DNA of 38,358 nucleotides, taken from contig CAKKOZ010000099.1 in the NCBI GenBank assembly GCA_919901335.1, positions 1 through 38,358 of the forward strand, given 5' to 3'. A model generated the notes under the pieces. That model was not told the DNA's origin. It did no database searches and saw nothing but the letters and a program-made list of their open reading frames with translations. The DNA comes from Nitrospiria bacterium. Lineage in GTDB: Bacteria; Nitrospirota; Nitrospiria; JACQBZ01. The position numbers and the translations under genes were made by a program. Below, in pieces: positions 10,146-20,344 of the stretch (its first letter is position 1; each line of letters opens with the position of its first letter).

Positions 10146-10693
10146 TTAGAATAAATTTATTGCCGGTTCCAAAGGCACGCAAAGCCAAGAAGCAGATGGA
10201 GGTTCGACACGAGTTGATTTTGGCGGGTGTGCTGATCGGTTTTGTCATCGTGGCCTCTGTCTATTTCTGGTATTTGCTGGACTCCCGGATCGGACGACTG
10301 CAAGGTGAAAAGGCCAGAGCCAATGTTGAATTGACCTCGTTGAAAGAGAAAGTCGAGGAAGTTGAAAACTACGAAAACAACAAGAAGGTTTTGGAAGAGA
10401 AGAACCGTGTTATCGAACAACTCAAGAAGAATCAAGGGGCCCCGGTTCGTTTGCTGGGCGAAATCAGCCGGAGCGTAGACCCGCTCAAGATTTGGCTGAG
10501 CAATATCACGGAGCAGGAATCAAGAGTGGATATCGATGGCAAGGCCATTACGAATTCGGACATTGTTGAATTTATCAACCTGCTGAAGAACACGAAGTTT
10601 TTCACGGATATTCAACTGATCGAGTCGCGTCAGGCCGTAGAATTAAATGTTCCGATCTACAATTTTAAACTTCGATGCACGATGGTGATCTAA
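10142..10693 (+). CDS. pilN: Type IV pilus assembly protein PilN
   Basis: MIRINLLP start, TM segment, coiled coil; between pilM and pilO. Confidence 0.92.
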   Translation: MIRINLLPVPKARKAKKQMEVRHELILAGVLIGFVIVASVYFWYLLDSRIGRLQGEKARANVELTSLKEKVEEVENYENNKKVLEEKNRVIEQLKKNQGAPVRLLGEISRSVDPLKIWLSNITEQESRVDIDGKAITNSDIVEFINLLKNTKFFTDIQLIESRQAVELNVPIYNFKLRCTMVI

Positions 10694-11353
10694 ATGAATC
10701 TTGATTTCATTAAAAATCTCCCGCCTTCCCAGAAAATGCTGGTTCTGGGTTTGATTATTATCCTGATTGTGGCGATGTCTTTCTGGTTCTTTTATATTCC
10801 TAAAAACAACCAGATTTCGGGTCTTCGGAACGATATCGCCGAATTGGACGGCGAAATCGGGATCCATCGCGCCAAGGTTGAGAAGCTGGACCAGTTGAAG
10901 AAGGAGAACGCCGATCTGGAGCGACAGCTGGCCGAGAAAAAAGAGCAGCTTCCTCCGGAGGCCGAGGTGGCCAGTCTTCTGAAGCAAGTGTCCGATTTGG
11001 GGCTTCGTGTCGGTCTGGATTTCAAGTTGTGGCGGCCTGCCTCCAAAAAGGAAGATCCCAGTGGTCTGTATACGGAGATTCCTGTGGATGTCGAAATCGG
11101 CGGCGGATATCACACGACGGCTTTGTTTTTTGACAGTGTGAGCAAGCTGTCTCGGATTGTGAATATCAAGAATATTAAAATGGGAAACCCCCATGTCGAA
11201 AAGGGGCGTTTGATCATACAGACCGGTTTCATCGCCACGGCCTTTGCAGCGGTTGAGCAGAAACCGGCTGAAGGGAAGAAAAAGCCCCCGCCGGCGAAAG
11301 GCAAAGCGGCGGCTGCCGAAGGCGCTGGGGGCGGCCATGCCGGGATTGAATAA
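10694..11353 (+). CDS. pilO: Type IV pilus assembly protein PilO
   Basis: N-terminal TM, coiled coil, GLDFKLWRP core; position in pil operon. Confidence 0.92.
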   Translation: MNLDFIKNLPPSQKMLVLGLIIILIVAMSFWFFYIPKNNQISGLRNDIAELDGEIGIHRAKVEKLDQLKKENADLERQLAEKKEQLPPEAEVASLLKQVSDLGLRVGLDFKLWRPASKKEDPSGLYTEIPVDVEIGGGYHTTALFFDSVSKLSRIVNIKNIKMGNPHVEKGRLIIQTGFIATAFAAVEQKPAEGKKKPPPAKGKAAAAEGAGGGHAGIE

Positions 11354-11396
11354 AAGCACGATGCATCGTCCATGGGATCTAAAGCAGGGATATAAC

Positions 11397-11966
11397 ATGG
11401 TTGCAGGAAATCCAGGATGCGGTTTCTCCCGGCGGCTGACCATGGTCTGTGCGTTTGTGCTGTTTGTGGTGACGTCCTCCGGGTGTGGAGACGGAAAGCC
11501 GCCCCAGGGACCGTCCGTGGCCAGGCCGGCGGTGATCCAGGTCCCCGGGCCGGCGGTGGCGAGTGCCGTTGTGGAAATGCAAACGGAAGGCGCCGCAGCT
11601 CCGACGCCTCCTCTTTACGCCTATAATCCGGAGGGACGCCGGGATCCGTTCCGGTCGATCCTGGTTACAATCGAGACGGGCAAAACGCTGGAGAGTCTTC
11701 CTCCCTTGTTGCGGACGGAGGTCAGTGAACTTCGATTGATCGGCATCGTTTGGGGAGGTTTTGGATATTCCGCCATGGTTCAGACGCCGGATGGGAAGGG
11801 GTATACGATCCATGTCGGAACACCGATAGGGCTGAATCACGGGGAGGTTCGGAAGATTACGGAGCGGTATCTGACGGTTGAAGAAAAATATACCGATATT
11901 TTTGGAGAAAACAAGGTAAGAGAAGTCAAGCTGGATCTTCATCCCCAAAAGGAGGGGAGCGAATGA
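11397..11966 (+). CDS. pilP: Type IV pilus assembly lipoprotein PilP
   Basis: Lipobox-like VTSSGC; YNPEGRRDPFRSIL and ELRLIGIVWG motifs; start refined from ORF at 11244. Confidence 0.88.
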   Translation: MVAGNPGCGFSRRLTMVCAFVLFVVTSSGCGDGKPPQGPSVARPAVIQVPGPAVASAVVEMQTEGAAAPTPPLYAYNPEGRRDPFRSILVTIETGKTLESLPPLLRTEVSELRLIGIVWGGFGYSAMVQTPDGKGYTIHVGTPIGLNHGEVRKITERYLTVEEKYTDIFGENKVREVKLDLHPQKEGSE

Positions 11967-14266
11967 AACACAAGACGTTTTTTGTTCGGCCGTTGTTTAA
12001 CGGATTTGTATCGCTGGCCGTGGTGTTTGGAATGACGGCCTGCGCGTCCATCGGTCAACAAACCAAACTGGCAGATGAACTCAATATCCTCCAGGATATT
12101 TCGGTGACCGATCAGACGGATAAAACGGAAATCGTCGTTGTGGGTCAGAAACCGCTGGTCTACACTTCCTACCAATTGACCGATCCGCCGAGACTGATCG
12201 TGGATCTGGCCGGTGCTTCGGTCGGTAAATTTAAGGATCGGCTGTCGATCCGTCAGGGGGCCGTTACGGATCTGCTGCCGATTGAAGGGGAAAAGCCCAG
12301 CCATGTGGTCCGCCTGGAAATTACGCTGTCGGAAGCCGTTCTTTCCCACGTGCACGCGGACGGCGAAAAACTGGTGATCGGCATTGACAAGCCGGACGGG
12401 GTGGCGGGCGGAGAAACAGCCGTCAATCCGGAGGTGTTGCCTCCAACCGAAGCGGCCCAGGAGATGCCGGTGCCGCCGTCCCCGGTGATCGAAGAGAGAC
12501 CCATTTTGAGCGAGCCAATGTTGCAGGCCGCGAAGACGGTTTCAACGCTGAAATTGGAGCCGAACGGAGATAGCTTTACCATCGTGATCACGGCGGACGG
12601 GATGCTGAAACCCGACGCCTTTATGGTGGATGGAAACCGGTTGGTGGTGGATCTTTCGGACGTAACGAGTCATATCCGGCCCAACACGATTCCCGTGAAA
12701 CACAAGTTTCTTAAGCGTGTTCGAGTCGGACAGCATGTTAGTCCAAAGAAGGTTCGGGTGGTCTTTGACCTGAATTCGAATGTCACGTTTGCGGTGGCCC
12801 AATCCGGAAAACAGGTCGCGGTCACCTTAAGCGCGGCCGAGACCGCGCCCCCATCGGTTCCGGCGGCCTCCGAAATAGAGACGAAGGAGGTTCAAGCGGA
12901 AAAACCGGCTGAGGCGGCGAAAGAGAAGATCATCGAGCAGAAAAAGAGGGAAGTCCCTTCGAAAGCCGCGGAAGCCGCGTCGGCCGAAACGGTCAACAAA
13001 CGAGAGGAGCCGGTCCTTCAACGGAAGTATATGGGGCGAAAACTTTCTCTTGATTTTCAGGATGCCGATATCAGTAACGTGCTTCGCTTGTTGGCCGATG
13101 TCAGCGCGTTGAACATCGTGATCGGCGATGATGTCAAAGGCAAGGTGACGCTCAAGCTGATTAATGTGCCGTGGGACCAGGCGCTGGACATTGTTTTAAA
13201 AATGAACAATCTGGGACAGGTTCGCGAGGGGAACATCATCCGCGTGGCCACGGTCGCGAATATCACCAAGCAACAGGATGATGAAGCCCGTGCGAAGGAA
13301 ACGAAGGTCCGGGCGGAGGATCTGGTCACAAAAGTAATTTATGTGAATTATGCGAAGGCGGAGGATCTGGCCGAGTCGCTGAAGAAAAATCTCAGCCCCC
13401 GGGGAGATATCACGATCGACAAGCGGACCAACACCATGATCGTGAAGGACGTCAACAAACATGTCAACGAGGTCGCCGCGCTGGTTAGAACACTGGACAC
13501 GCAGACGCCTCAAGTCCAGATCGAGGCCCGGATTGTCCAGGCGGACACCTCCTTTGCGCAGTCCTTGGGCATTCAGTGGGGTGTCGGGTTCAGCAATATT
13601 GGTTCAAACAACATTTCCAGCGTTCAAGGAATTAATTCGGGGTCGGCTTCCCAGCCCGGGTTTGGGACGTTCACGCCCGATTTTGCCGTGAATCTTCCGG
13701 GAGCCGTTGCAGGCCTCAGCGCGGTTCCCGCGGTCGGTTTCAACTTTGGAAGGTTTACGGACAATCCCATCAGCCTTGATCTCCGACTCTCGGCCGGTGA
13801 ACTCAATGGTTTGACAAAGACCATCTCGAGTCCGAAGGTGACGACGTTGGATAACGTCAAGGCCAAGATCGAGCAGGGGGAATCCATCCCGTTCCAGACG
13901 ACATCGCAAACGGGGACGCAGACCCAGTTCGTCGATGCCAACCTGACGCTCGAAGTGACGCCCCATATCACGGCGGACCAGAGCATCATCATGAAAGTCA
14001 AGGTGGCCAAGAATCAATTGGGCGCCTTTAGTGGCCCGGCGGGTCCCAGTATCAAGAAAAACGAAGCCACGACGGAGGTCCTGGTTAAGGACGGGGAGAC
14101 AACCGTGATCGGTGGGATCTTTGAGAACGTAAATACTGAAACTGAAGTGGGCATCCCATTGCTTTCGAAGATACCCATACTGGGCTGGCTCTTCAAGAGC
14201 GAGAGCAAAACGGATGCAAAGAAAGAGTTGTTGATTTTCCTCACACCCAGAATCGTGAAAGACTGA
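11963..14266 (+). CDS. pilQ: Type IV pilus secretin PilQ
   Basis: AMIN domains, STN (LSLDFQDADISNVLRLLADVSALNIVI), secretin C-terminus (EVGIPLLSKIPILGWLFKS). Confidence 0.96.
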   Translation: MKHKTFFVRPLFNGFVSLAVVFGMTACASIGQQTKLADELNILQDISVTDQTDKTEIVVVGQKPLVYTSYQLTDPPRLIVDLAGASVGKFKDRLSIRQGAVTDLLPIEGEKPSHVVRLEITLSEAVLSHVHADGEKLVIGIDKPDGVAGGETAVNPEVLPPTEAAQEMPVPPSPVIEERPILSEPMLQAAKTVSTLKLEPNGDSFTIVITADGMLKPDAFMVDGNRLVVDLSDVTSHIRPNTIPVKHKFLKRVRVGQHVSPKKVRVVFDLNSNVTFAVAQSGKQVAVTLSAAETAPPSVPAASEIETKEVQAEKPAEAAKEKIIEQKKREVPSKAAEAASAETVNKREEPVLQRKYMGRKLSLDFQDADISNVLRLLADVSALNIVIGDDVKGKVTLKLINVPWDQALDIVLKMNNLGQVREGNIIRVATVANITKQQDDEARAKETKVRAEDLVTKVIYVNYAKAEDLAESLKKNLSPRGDITIDKRTNTMIVKDVNKHVNEVAALVRTLDTQTPQVQIEARIVQADTSFAQSLGIQWGVGFSNIGSNNISSVQGINSGSASQPGFGTFTPDFAVNLPGAVAGLSAVPAVGFNFGRFTDNPISLDLRLSAGELNGLTKTISSPKVTTLDNVKAKIEQGESIPFQTTSQTGTQTQFVDANLTLEVTPHITADQSIIMKVKVAKNQLGAFSGPAGPSIKKNEATTEVLVKDGETTVIGGIFENVNTETEVGIPLLSKIPILGWLFKSESKTDAKKELLIFLTPRIVKD

Positions 14267-14278
14267 TCGGAAAGACGT

Positions 14279-15445
14279 TTGATGCTCCGATATTTAAACG
14301 GCGGCGAGTCGCACGGGAAACGGCTTCTGGCGGTTATTGAAGGGATGCCGTCCGGCGTTCCCATAACCGAGACGGAGGTCAATCGCGACCTTGCCCGGCG
14401 GCAGAAGGGGTACGGCCGCGGCGGTCGAATGAAGATTGAGCAGGACCAGGTAGAATTCGTTTCCGGTGTCCGCAAAGGCTTCACTCTGGGAAGCCCGATC
14501 GGACTTCAGATCGAGAACAAAGACTGGAAGAATTGGCAGCAAATCATGGCGGTCGAGCCCGGCGAGCCGGTTACGCAGCGCGTGGTGACGAAACCCCGGC
14601 CGGGGCATGCCGATCTGGTCGGGGCGATAAAATATGCTCACACCGATATCCGAAATGTGCTGGAAAAGGCCAGCGCGCGGGAGACCGCGATCCGGGTTGC
14701 GGTAGGGGCCGTGGCCAAGGTGCTGCTGAGTCCGTTCGGGATCACGGTTGTAAGCCATGTCTGTGAGATCGGCGGGGTTCAAGCCGAGACGGGCCGGATG
14801 ACGGTGGACGAGATTCGGACTGCCGCGGAAGAGTCCGAGGTCCGGTGCGCGGATGCGGCGGCGGCCGAAAAGATGGTCGGAAAGATCCGCGAGGCCAAGG
14901 AAAAAGGGGACACGTTGGGAGGGGTGTTTGAAGTGATTGTGGTCAACGTTCCGGTCGGCCTGGGAAGCTACAGCCAGTGGGACCGACGGTTGGGCGCCCG
15001 CCTGGCCTTTGCCTTGATGAGCATTCAGGCCATGAAGGGGGTCGAGATCGGGATGGGGTTTGAGGCCGCGCGGCGGTTCGGGTCCGAGGTTCACGATGAA
15101 ATATTTTATGACGAGTCCGGCGGAGGCTTTTACCGGAAAACCAACAATGCAGGGGGTCTGGAGGGGGGAATCACGAACGGACAGCCCCTCGTTCTCCGCG
15201 TGGCGATGAAGCCGATTTCAACACTGTATTCTCCTATGAAAAGTGTCGATATCAAAACAAAAGAGGCCTTTGAAGCGACGGTGGAACGGTCCGACATCTG
15301 CACCGTTCCGGCGGCGGGTGTCATCGGGGAAGCGGTCGTTGCGTTTGAACTGGCCGCCGCGATGATCGAGAAATTCGGCGGCGACAGCCTGATCGAGATG
15401 CAGCGCAATTACAACGGTTACATGGACTATGTCAAAAACGTGTAA
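14279..15445 (+). CDS. aroC: Chorismate synthase
   Basis: [59 protein letters not shown]. Confidence 0.97.
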   Translation: MMLRYLNGGESHGKRLLAVIEGMPSGVPITETEVNRDLARRQKGYGRGGRMKIEQDQVEFVSGVRKGFTLGSPIGLQIENKDWKNWQQIMAVEPGEPVTQRVVTKPRPGHADLVGAIKYAHTDIRNVLEKASARETAIRVAVGAVAKVLLSPFGITVVSHVCEIGGVQAETGRMTVDEIRTAAEESEVRCADAAAAEKMVGKIREAKEKGDTLGGVFEVIVVNVPVGLGSYSQWDRRLGARLAFALMSIQAMKGVEIGMGFEAARRFGSEVHDEIFYDESGGGFYRKTNNAGGLEGGITNGQPLVLRVAMKPISTLYSPMKSVDIKTKEAFEATVERSDICTVPAAGVIGEAVVAFELAAAMIEKFGGDSLIEMQRNYNGYMDYVKNV

Positions 15446-17082
15446 TGAAAAACATTGTCTTGATCGGTTTCATGGGAACAGGGAAAAGCGAGGTCGGGAA
15501 GCGGCTGGCCGGAGATCTCGGCTGGTCGTTCGAGGACACCGATCTTTGGATTGAGGAACGGGAAGGACGGACGATTCCGGAGATCTTCAGACGATCCGGT
15601 GAGGCGCGGTTCAGAAGACGGGAGAAAGAAGTCGTGGCGGAACTGGCCAAGAGAGAATCCAGCGTGATCGCGACGGGGGGCGGGGCGGTGATGGATCCCG
15701 TGAACCTCCGCAACCTCCGCCGGAACGGAGTCCTGATCAGCCTATCGGCTTCACCCGATGCGATCATGGCCCGGACGGCCGGATCGGATCGCCCTCTATT
15801 GCAGGAGGGCCATCGTCTTCACAAAATCCAGGAATTGCTTGAGTCCCGTCGGCCGTATTATCTCCTTTCCGACCACCGAATCGACACCACGCACCGGAAC
15901 CCGCGGCAGATCGTGACGATGATTAAAAACATCGTATCCGTAACCGCGCCGATCCGTGTGGATCTGGAAGACCGGAGCTACTCGATCGAGATCGGGAGCC
16001 GGACCCTTCCAAAAATCGGCGAGCGACTCGTCTCGTTGGGTCTCAAGGGGAAAGTGGCCGTGGTTACGAATCCGCGGGTCGGCCGTCTCTACGGGCCGAC
16101 CGTCATCCGCAGCCTGCGGAAGGCCGGTTTCGATCTCGTCACGGTGACGCTGCCCGATGGGGAACGATTCAAGAACCTTGAATCGGTTTCCCGTGTTTAT
16201 GATGAACTCATCCGTAAGTCGTTTGAACGAAGCTCGACTGTTCTGGCACTGGGAGGGGGTGTCATCGGCGACCTGGCCGGCTTCGCGGCCGCCACGTTTA
16301 TGCGGGGCGTCGGATTTGTTCAGGTTCCGACTACGCTGGCGGCTCAGGTGGATGCCAGTATCGGCGGCAAGACGGGCGTGGATCATCCGAAGGGTAAAAA
16401 CCTGATCGGCGCCTTCTATCAGCCGAAATGGGTCTTCATTGATCCGGAGGTTTTGAGAACACTCAGCCGCCGTGAATTCGTTTCGGGTCTTGCCGAGGTG
16501 ATCAAGTACGGCGTGATCCGGGACGAGGAGTTTTTCTCCTATCTTGAAGACAACATGGACAAGATTTTGAAACAAGAGCCGGCGGCACTGACCCATGCCA
16601 TACGGCGATCCTGCGCCATCAAGGCCGAGGTGATTCAAAAGGACGAACGGGAGGGCGGATTGAGAAAAACCCTCAATTACGGGCATACCTTTGGGCATGC
16701 GCTTGAAACGATCACAAACTACCGGACTTATCTCCACGGAGAGGCGGTCTCGATCGGGATGGCCTTTGCTACGCACCTGTCGGTCCGGCTGGGCTTTTCG
16801 GACGCCTCAACGGCCCGGCGGCAGATCGAACTCCTCAAACGCGCGGGGCTTCCGGTCGCCTTGCCGAAAATTCGAACGGCCGATATGCTTAAAACCATGA
16901 CGCTGGACAAGAAGGTCGCCGACGGCCGCATCCATTTCGTTCTGGCCGAACGCATCGGCCGTGTCACGGTTAAACCGGTTCAAGAAAAGCAGATCGCCGG
17001 ATTGTTGAAAGCGTCAACCAAAAGCGAGCCTCCGGCTCTGCCGGGGCGAGCGCGGGGAGTGGGGGCATCGGGGGACCTTTAA
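15445..17082 (+). CDS. aroKB: Bifunctional shikimate kinase / 3-dehydroquinate synthase
   Basis: AroK (NIVLIGFMGTGKSEVGKRLA) fused to AroB (VALGGGVIGDLAGFAAATFMRGVGFVQVPTTLAAQVDASIGGKTGVDH); last ~20 codons fall in repeat copy 4. Confidence 0.94.
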   Translation: MKNIVLIGFMGTGKSEVGKRLAGDLGWSFEDTDLWIEEREGRTIPEIFRRSGEARFRRREKEVVAELAKRESSVIATGGGAVMDPVNLRNLRRNGVLISLSASPDAIMARTAGSDRPLLQEGHRLHKIQELLESRRPYYLLSDHRIDTTHRNPRQIVTMIKNIVSVTAPIRVDLEDRSYSIEIGSRTLPKIGERLVSLGLKGKVAVVTNPRVGRLYGPTVIRSLRKAGFDLVTVTLPDGERFKNLESVSRVYDELIRKSFERSSTVLALGGGVIGDLAGFAAATFMRGVGFVQVPTTLAAQVDASIGGKTGVDHPKGKNLIGAFYQPKWVFIDPEVLRTLSRREFVSGLAEVIKYGVIRDEEFFSYLEDNMDKILKQEPAALTHAIRRSCAIKAEVIQKDEREGGLRKTLNYGHTFGHALETITNYRTYLHGEAVSIGMAFATHLSVRLGFSDASTARRQIELLKRAGLPVALPKIRTADMLKTMTLDKKVADGRIHFVLAERIGRVTVKPVQEKQIAGLLKASTKSEPPALPGRARGVGASGDL

Positions 17083-17107
17083 TTTTCTTGGCCGCACGGG
17101 CCCCCAC
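17021..17107 (+). repeat. Structured intergenic repeat, copy 4 (3' end of aroKB)
   Basis: AAAGCGAGCCTCCGGCTCTGCCGGGGCGAGCGCGGGGAGTGGGGGCATCGGGGGA...CCGCACGGGCCCCCAC. Confidence 0.85.
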
Positions 17108-17125
17108 ATACAAAAGGAGGACGGG

Positions 17126-17770
17126 GTGAATAAGATCAATCAGGCAAGAGCAACGCGGATCGGGCTTTCTTTGGGGGCCACGGCCGTGCTCGGAATCGCG
17201 CTGGGCTGCGGCGAGATCGGCGGTGCCGGGCAGTGTTTTGGCGTGGATGAAACCGGCGCATGCGTTACGATCGACTCGATCGTGCCAACCGACACCACGA
17301 CCGGCGCCGGTGACACCTCGGATGTTGATGCGTTCCAAACGGCGGACTGCGACAGTGATTCGACCACTGTCGATCCTGAGCCGTTCGGTAAACATTCGGC
17401 TACGGTTGCGATTTCGGTCACACTGATGCCCGGGGTCGTTTCATCCCAAAATGGGGGTCCGGCTCCGTCATTTGTGACGATCACGGACTATACGATTGAG
17501 TATGTCGCCGTCACCGCGGGAGCCCCTAACTTAAATGACGAGTCATACACGGCAGCCCAGAAGATTGATGCGGGGGCCTCGGCCACGATGACCTTGGAGT
17601 TCGTCTCGATTTCGAATAAGGCACTGTTTGGGTCCAACGCGAGCAGCTCGGATGCCCCGGCCCAATATCAGGCGAACTACACCATCACGGGAACGACCGA
17701 GTTTGTTGACCCTCTGATCCTCAAAGGGTCCACAAGTTTCAATATGGGAAATTATTCGCACTGTTCATAA
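17126..17770 (+). CDS. Hypothetical exported lipoprotein
   Basis: GTG start after AAAGGAGG; signal peptide with GIALGCG lipobox. Confidence 0.75.
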   Translation: MNKINQARATRIGLSLGATAVLGIALGCGEIGGAGQCFGVDETGACVTIDSIVPTDTTTGAGDTSDVDAFQTADCDSDSTTVDPEPFGKHSATVAISVTLMPGVVSSQNGGPAPSFVTITDYTIEYVAVTAGAPNLNDESYTAAQKIDAGASATMTLEFVSISNKALFGSNASSSDAPAQYQANYTITGTTEFVDPLILKGSTSFNMGNYSHCS

Positions 17771-17823
17771 AACGGCGCAAGAGGAAATACAAACGTTCAA
17801 TGCGTCCATGATAAGGAGGCGGT

Positions 17824-20202
17824 ATGAAGCGGACAGCGGTTAAATGGCTGGGCATAATCGCAATCGGGGTTGCGGCGGTGGGCTGCAGCGACAATCCGGA
17901 CGTCGCCAGTAATGCGCCGACCCCGAGCGGCAGCGGGGCCTCGGCCACCGTCGCGTCCATCACGGTGACACCGGCCGGGCCGTTTACGTTTGCAGTCGGA
18001 GGGACGCAGCAACTGAGCGCCACCGCGCTTGACGCTTCAAGCAATCCGGTGACCGGGGTTACGTTTATCTGGTCTTCCAGCAATAACGGCGTGGCCACGG
18101 TGAGCAGCACGGGGCTTGTAACCGCGATCGTCCCTGGTGGACCGGTTACCATTACCGCTTCAAGCGGGACGATTACAAGCAATGCGATCAGCGTGACCGT
18201 TTCATGTGCCGGCATACCGTCCAGCACCCCGACCCCACTTCGGGTTACCTTAAACCCTCCGAGCCCGATCAATATCAACGGCACGACCAGCATGGCCGCC
18301 ACCGTGTATGACTGCACCGGCGCCGTGGTCCCGGACGGGATCAGCGTGAGCTTTTCATCGAGTTCCACGACGTTGGGCACACTCAGTCCCGCCTCCGCAC
18401 TGACGACGGGGGGAGGCGGCACGGCGACCGCCAGCTTCACCGCAGGCAGTGTGGCCGGGACGGTCACGATTACGGCTACAGCCGGGGCCGTGTCCAATTC
18501 GGCCACGTTGAGCATCCTATCGTTGCCGGCCGGAAGCATCCAGTTCAATCAGGTGAATCCGCAGGTGATTGGTGTGAAGGGAGCGGGGCAGGTTGAAGTT
18601 TCCGAGGTTTCATTCAGCATTGAGGACACCCAGGGCAATCCGGTGTCCGACGGCAGCGTCACGGTCACGTTCCAGTTTTTAGCCGGTCTTAATCCCGGCG
18701 GCGGGGCCACGATTGATCCCCCCACCGTTGCAACCTTGGGCGGCATCGCAAAGACCTTCGTCAAGAGCGGTTATGTGGCCGGCCCAGTGCGGGTCCTGGC
18801 CTTTTTGGATACGGACAATGACTCGGCATTAGATGCGGGGGAGATCTATAGCACTTCGACGCCGCTTTCGATCGGCGGCGGGGTGCCGTCGGCCCGGTTC
18901 TTCAGCGTCTCGGCCGATGTCCACAACCTGGCCGGCTTCGGGTACGACAATGAAGTGGCGACGATTTTTGTTAATTTGGCCGACCGGTTCGGAGACTTCA
19001 ACGTTCTGGAGGGAACCTCGGTCTCGTTCTACACTGAGGCGGGTGCGATTGACCGTCAGGGCGTCACGAACGATCAGGGACAGACCTCGGTGACCTTCCG
19101 GACACAGAACCGGTGGCCCTTCGACACCGATCCGAGACAGAACCTCAATCCGATCGGAAACGAGGTGCTGCTTTACAATAACCGGAACTGTAATGACCGC
19201 GACGGCACCGAAACTTTTGAAGACTTCGATAATAACGGTGCCTATACTCTTGCTCTCTGTGAGCATTTTAGTGATTCGGACGGCGGCGGCTACAATCTGA
19301 ATGAGCCGAACCCGCGGGACGGATGGGCGAGCGTACTGGCCGTCACTCAGGGGGAGGAGACCTTCTATGACCTGGACGGTGACGGGCTGTATGATTTAGG
19401 CGAGTCGTTCGACGACACCGGTGAGCCGTTTATTGACGAAAATGACAACGGGATGTACGACGACATAGAGACCTTTACCGATGCCAACGCGAACAATTTG
19501 TACGATCCGGGTGAGGCCTTTGTAGATAAAAGTCGCGGCGAACCTTTTCTCGATCTCAATAGTGACGGAACTCGCCAATCAACGGAGCCGTTTACCGATT
19601 TGAACGGGAACTTGATCTATGACAGCAGCGGTTTTACCAATGGGGTCTATGATCGTGGTGAATTTTATGTCGATGTAAACGGCGATAGAAAATGGACGCA
19701 CGGCGACGGCGCCTGGGACTCCAACACCGCGATCTGGGTGGACCTCCGTGGAACGAATGTGACGGGCAAGAAGTCCCAGACCATGGTCTTCACCGGCCCG
19801 CCGGACTTCAGCCTCGAGACGAGCCGCATCGTGGTGGATAATGCCCATTGTTTGCCGACGGTTTCGGGGGGATGCGCTGCCTTTACCGTTCCAAATAACC
19901 AGTGCGCCACCTTTAGGATTTATGTGGCGGATTTCAACAACAATAAGCTATCGCCCGGTTCATCCATCACAGTTACGAAAGGCGGCGCCGGGCTGTTGAC
20001 CGGACCGGATCCGTTGATCCTCGGCGATGCCACCGATCCGGGGCCAACTCAGCTCACTGCCGCACTCTGCGATGAAGACCCTGCCGTGGTTGGAGCGTTG
20101 AAAAGCTCATCGCTAAAGGTGGCCATCACCTGGACGCCGCAGAATGCCGACCCGACGACCTACACCATGTCGGTCTCGGGGAGTGTGGACGCGAAGCCGT
20201 AG
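17824..20202 (+). CDS. Ig-like (BIG2-type) lipoprotein with acidic D/N-rich repeat region
   Basis: Lipobox AAVGC; VASITVTPAGPFTFAVGGTQQLSATALDASSNPVTGVTFIWSSSNNGVATVSSTGLVTAI; D/N-rich tract roughly 19195-19725. Confidence 0.82.
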   Translation: MKRTAVKWLGIIAIGVAAVGCSDNPDVASNAPTPSGSGASATVASITVTPAGPFTFAVGGTQQLSATALDASSNPVTGVTFIWSSSNNGVATVSSTGLVTAIVPGGPVTITASSGTITSNAISVTVSCAGIPSSTPTPLRVTLNPPSPININGTTSMAATVYDCTGAVVPDGISVSFSSSSTTLGTLSPASALTTGGGGTATASFTAGSVAGTVTITATAGAVSNSATLSILSLPAGSIQFNQVNPQVIGVKGAGQVEVSEVSFSIEDTQGNPVSDGSVTVTFQFLAGLNPGGGATIDPPTVATLGGIAKTFVKSGYVAGPVRVLAFLDTDNDSALDAGEIYSTSTPLSIGGGVPSARFFSVSADVHNLAGFGYDNEVATIFVNLADRFGDFNVLEGTSVSFYTEAGAIDRQGVTNDQGQTSVTFRTQNRWPFDTDPRQNLNPIGNEVLLYNNRNCNDRDGTETFEDFDNNGAYTLALCEHFSDSDGGGYNLNEPNPRDGWASVLAVTQGEETFYDLDGDGLYDLGESFDDTGEPFIDENDNGMYDDIETFTDANANNLYDPGEAFVDKSRGEPFLDLNSDGTRQSTEPFTDLNGNLIYDSSGFTNGVYDRGEFYVDVNGDRKWTHGDGAWDSNTAIWVDLRGTNVTGKKSQTMVFTGPPDFSLETSRIVVDNAHCLPTVSGGCAAFTVPNNQCATFRIYVADFNNNKLSPGSSITVTKGGAGLLTGPDPLILGDATDPGPTQLTAALCDEDPAVVGALKSSSLKVAITWTPQNADPTTYTMSVSGSVDAKP

Positions 20203-20229
20203 TCCCGGTTAGGATACGAAAACCATTTT

Positions 20230-20266
20230 AACAAGGGCAGGAATTCATCCTGCCCTTGTTATTTTT
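20230..20266 (+). terminator. Strong intrinsic terminator
   Basis: AACAAGGGCAGGA-ATTCA-TCCTGCCCTTGTT-ATTTTT, perfect 13-bp stem. Confidence 0.92.
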
Positions 20267-20344
20267 AAGGGTGGATGATACGTAACCGATTGATAAATTA
20301 ATGTAATACTATGTTATTATTTTGTCGGCGGTAGATCTGGGCTA

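Noticed and set aside
15796-16776. 326-aa minus-strand ORF opposite aroKB
   Set aside because: Antisense to conserved AroB coding sequence; composition looks like a shadow ORF.
20331-20337. TTGTCG half-site upstream of the ANTAR gene
   Set aside because: Lacks the ACARRW half; a 6-mer match is expected by chance.
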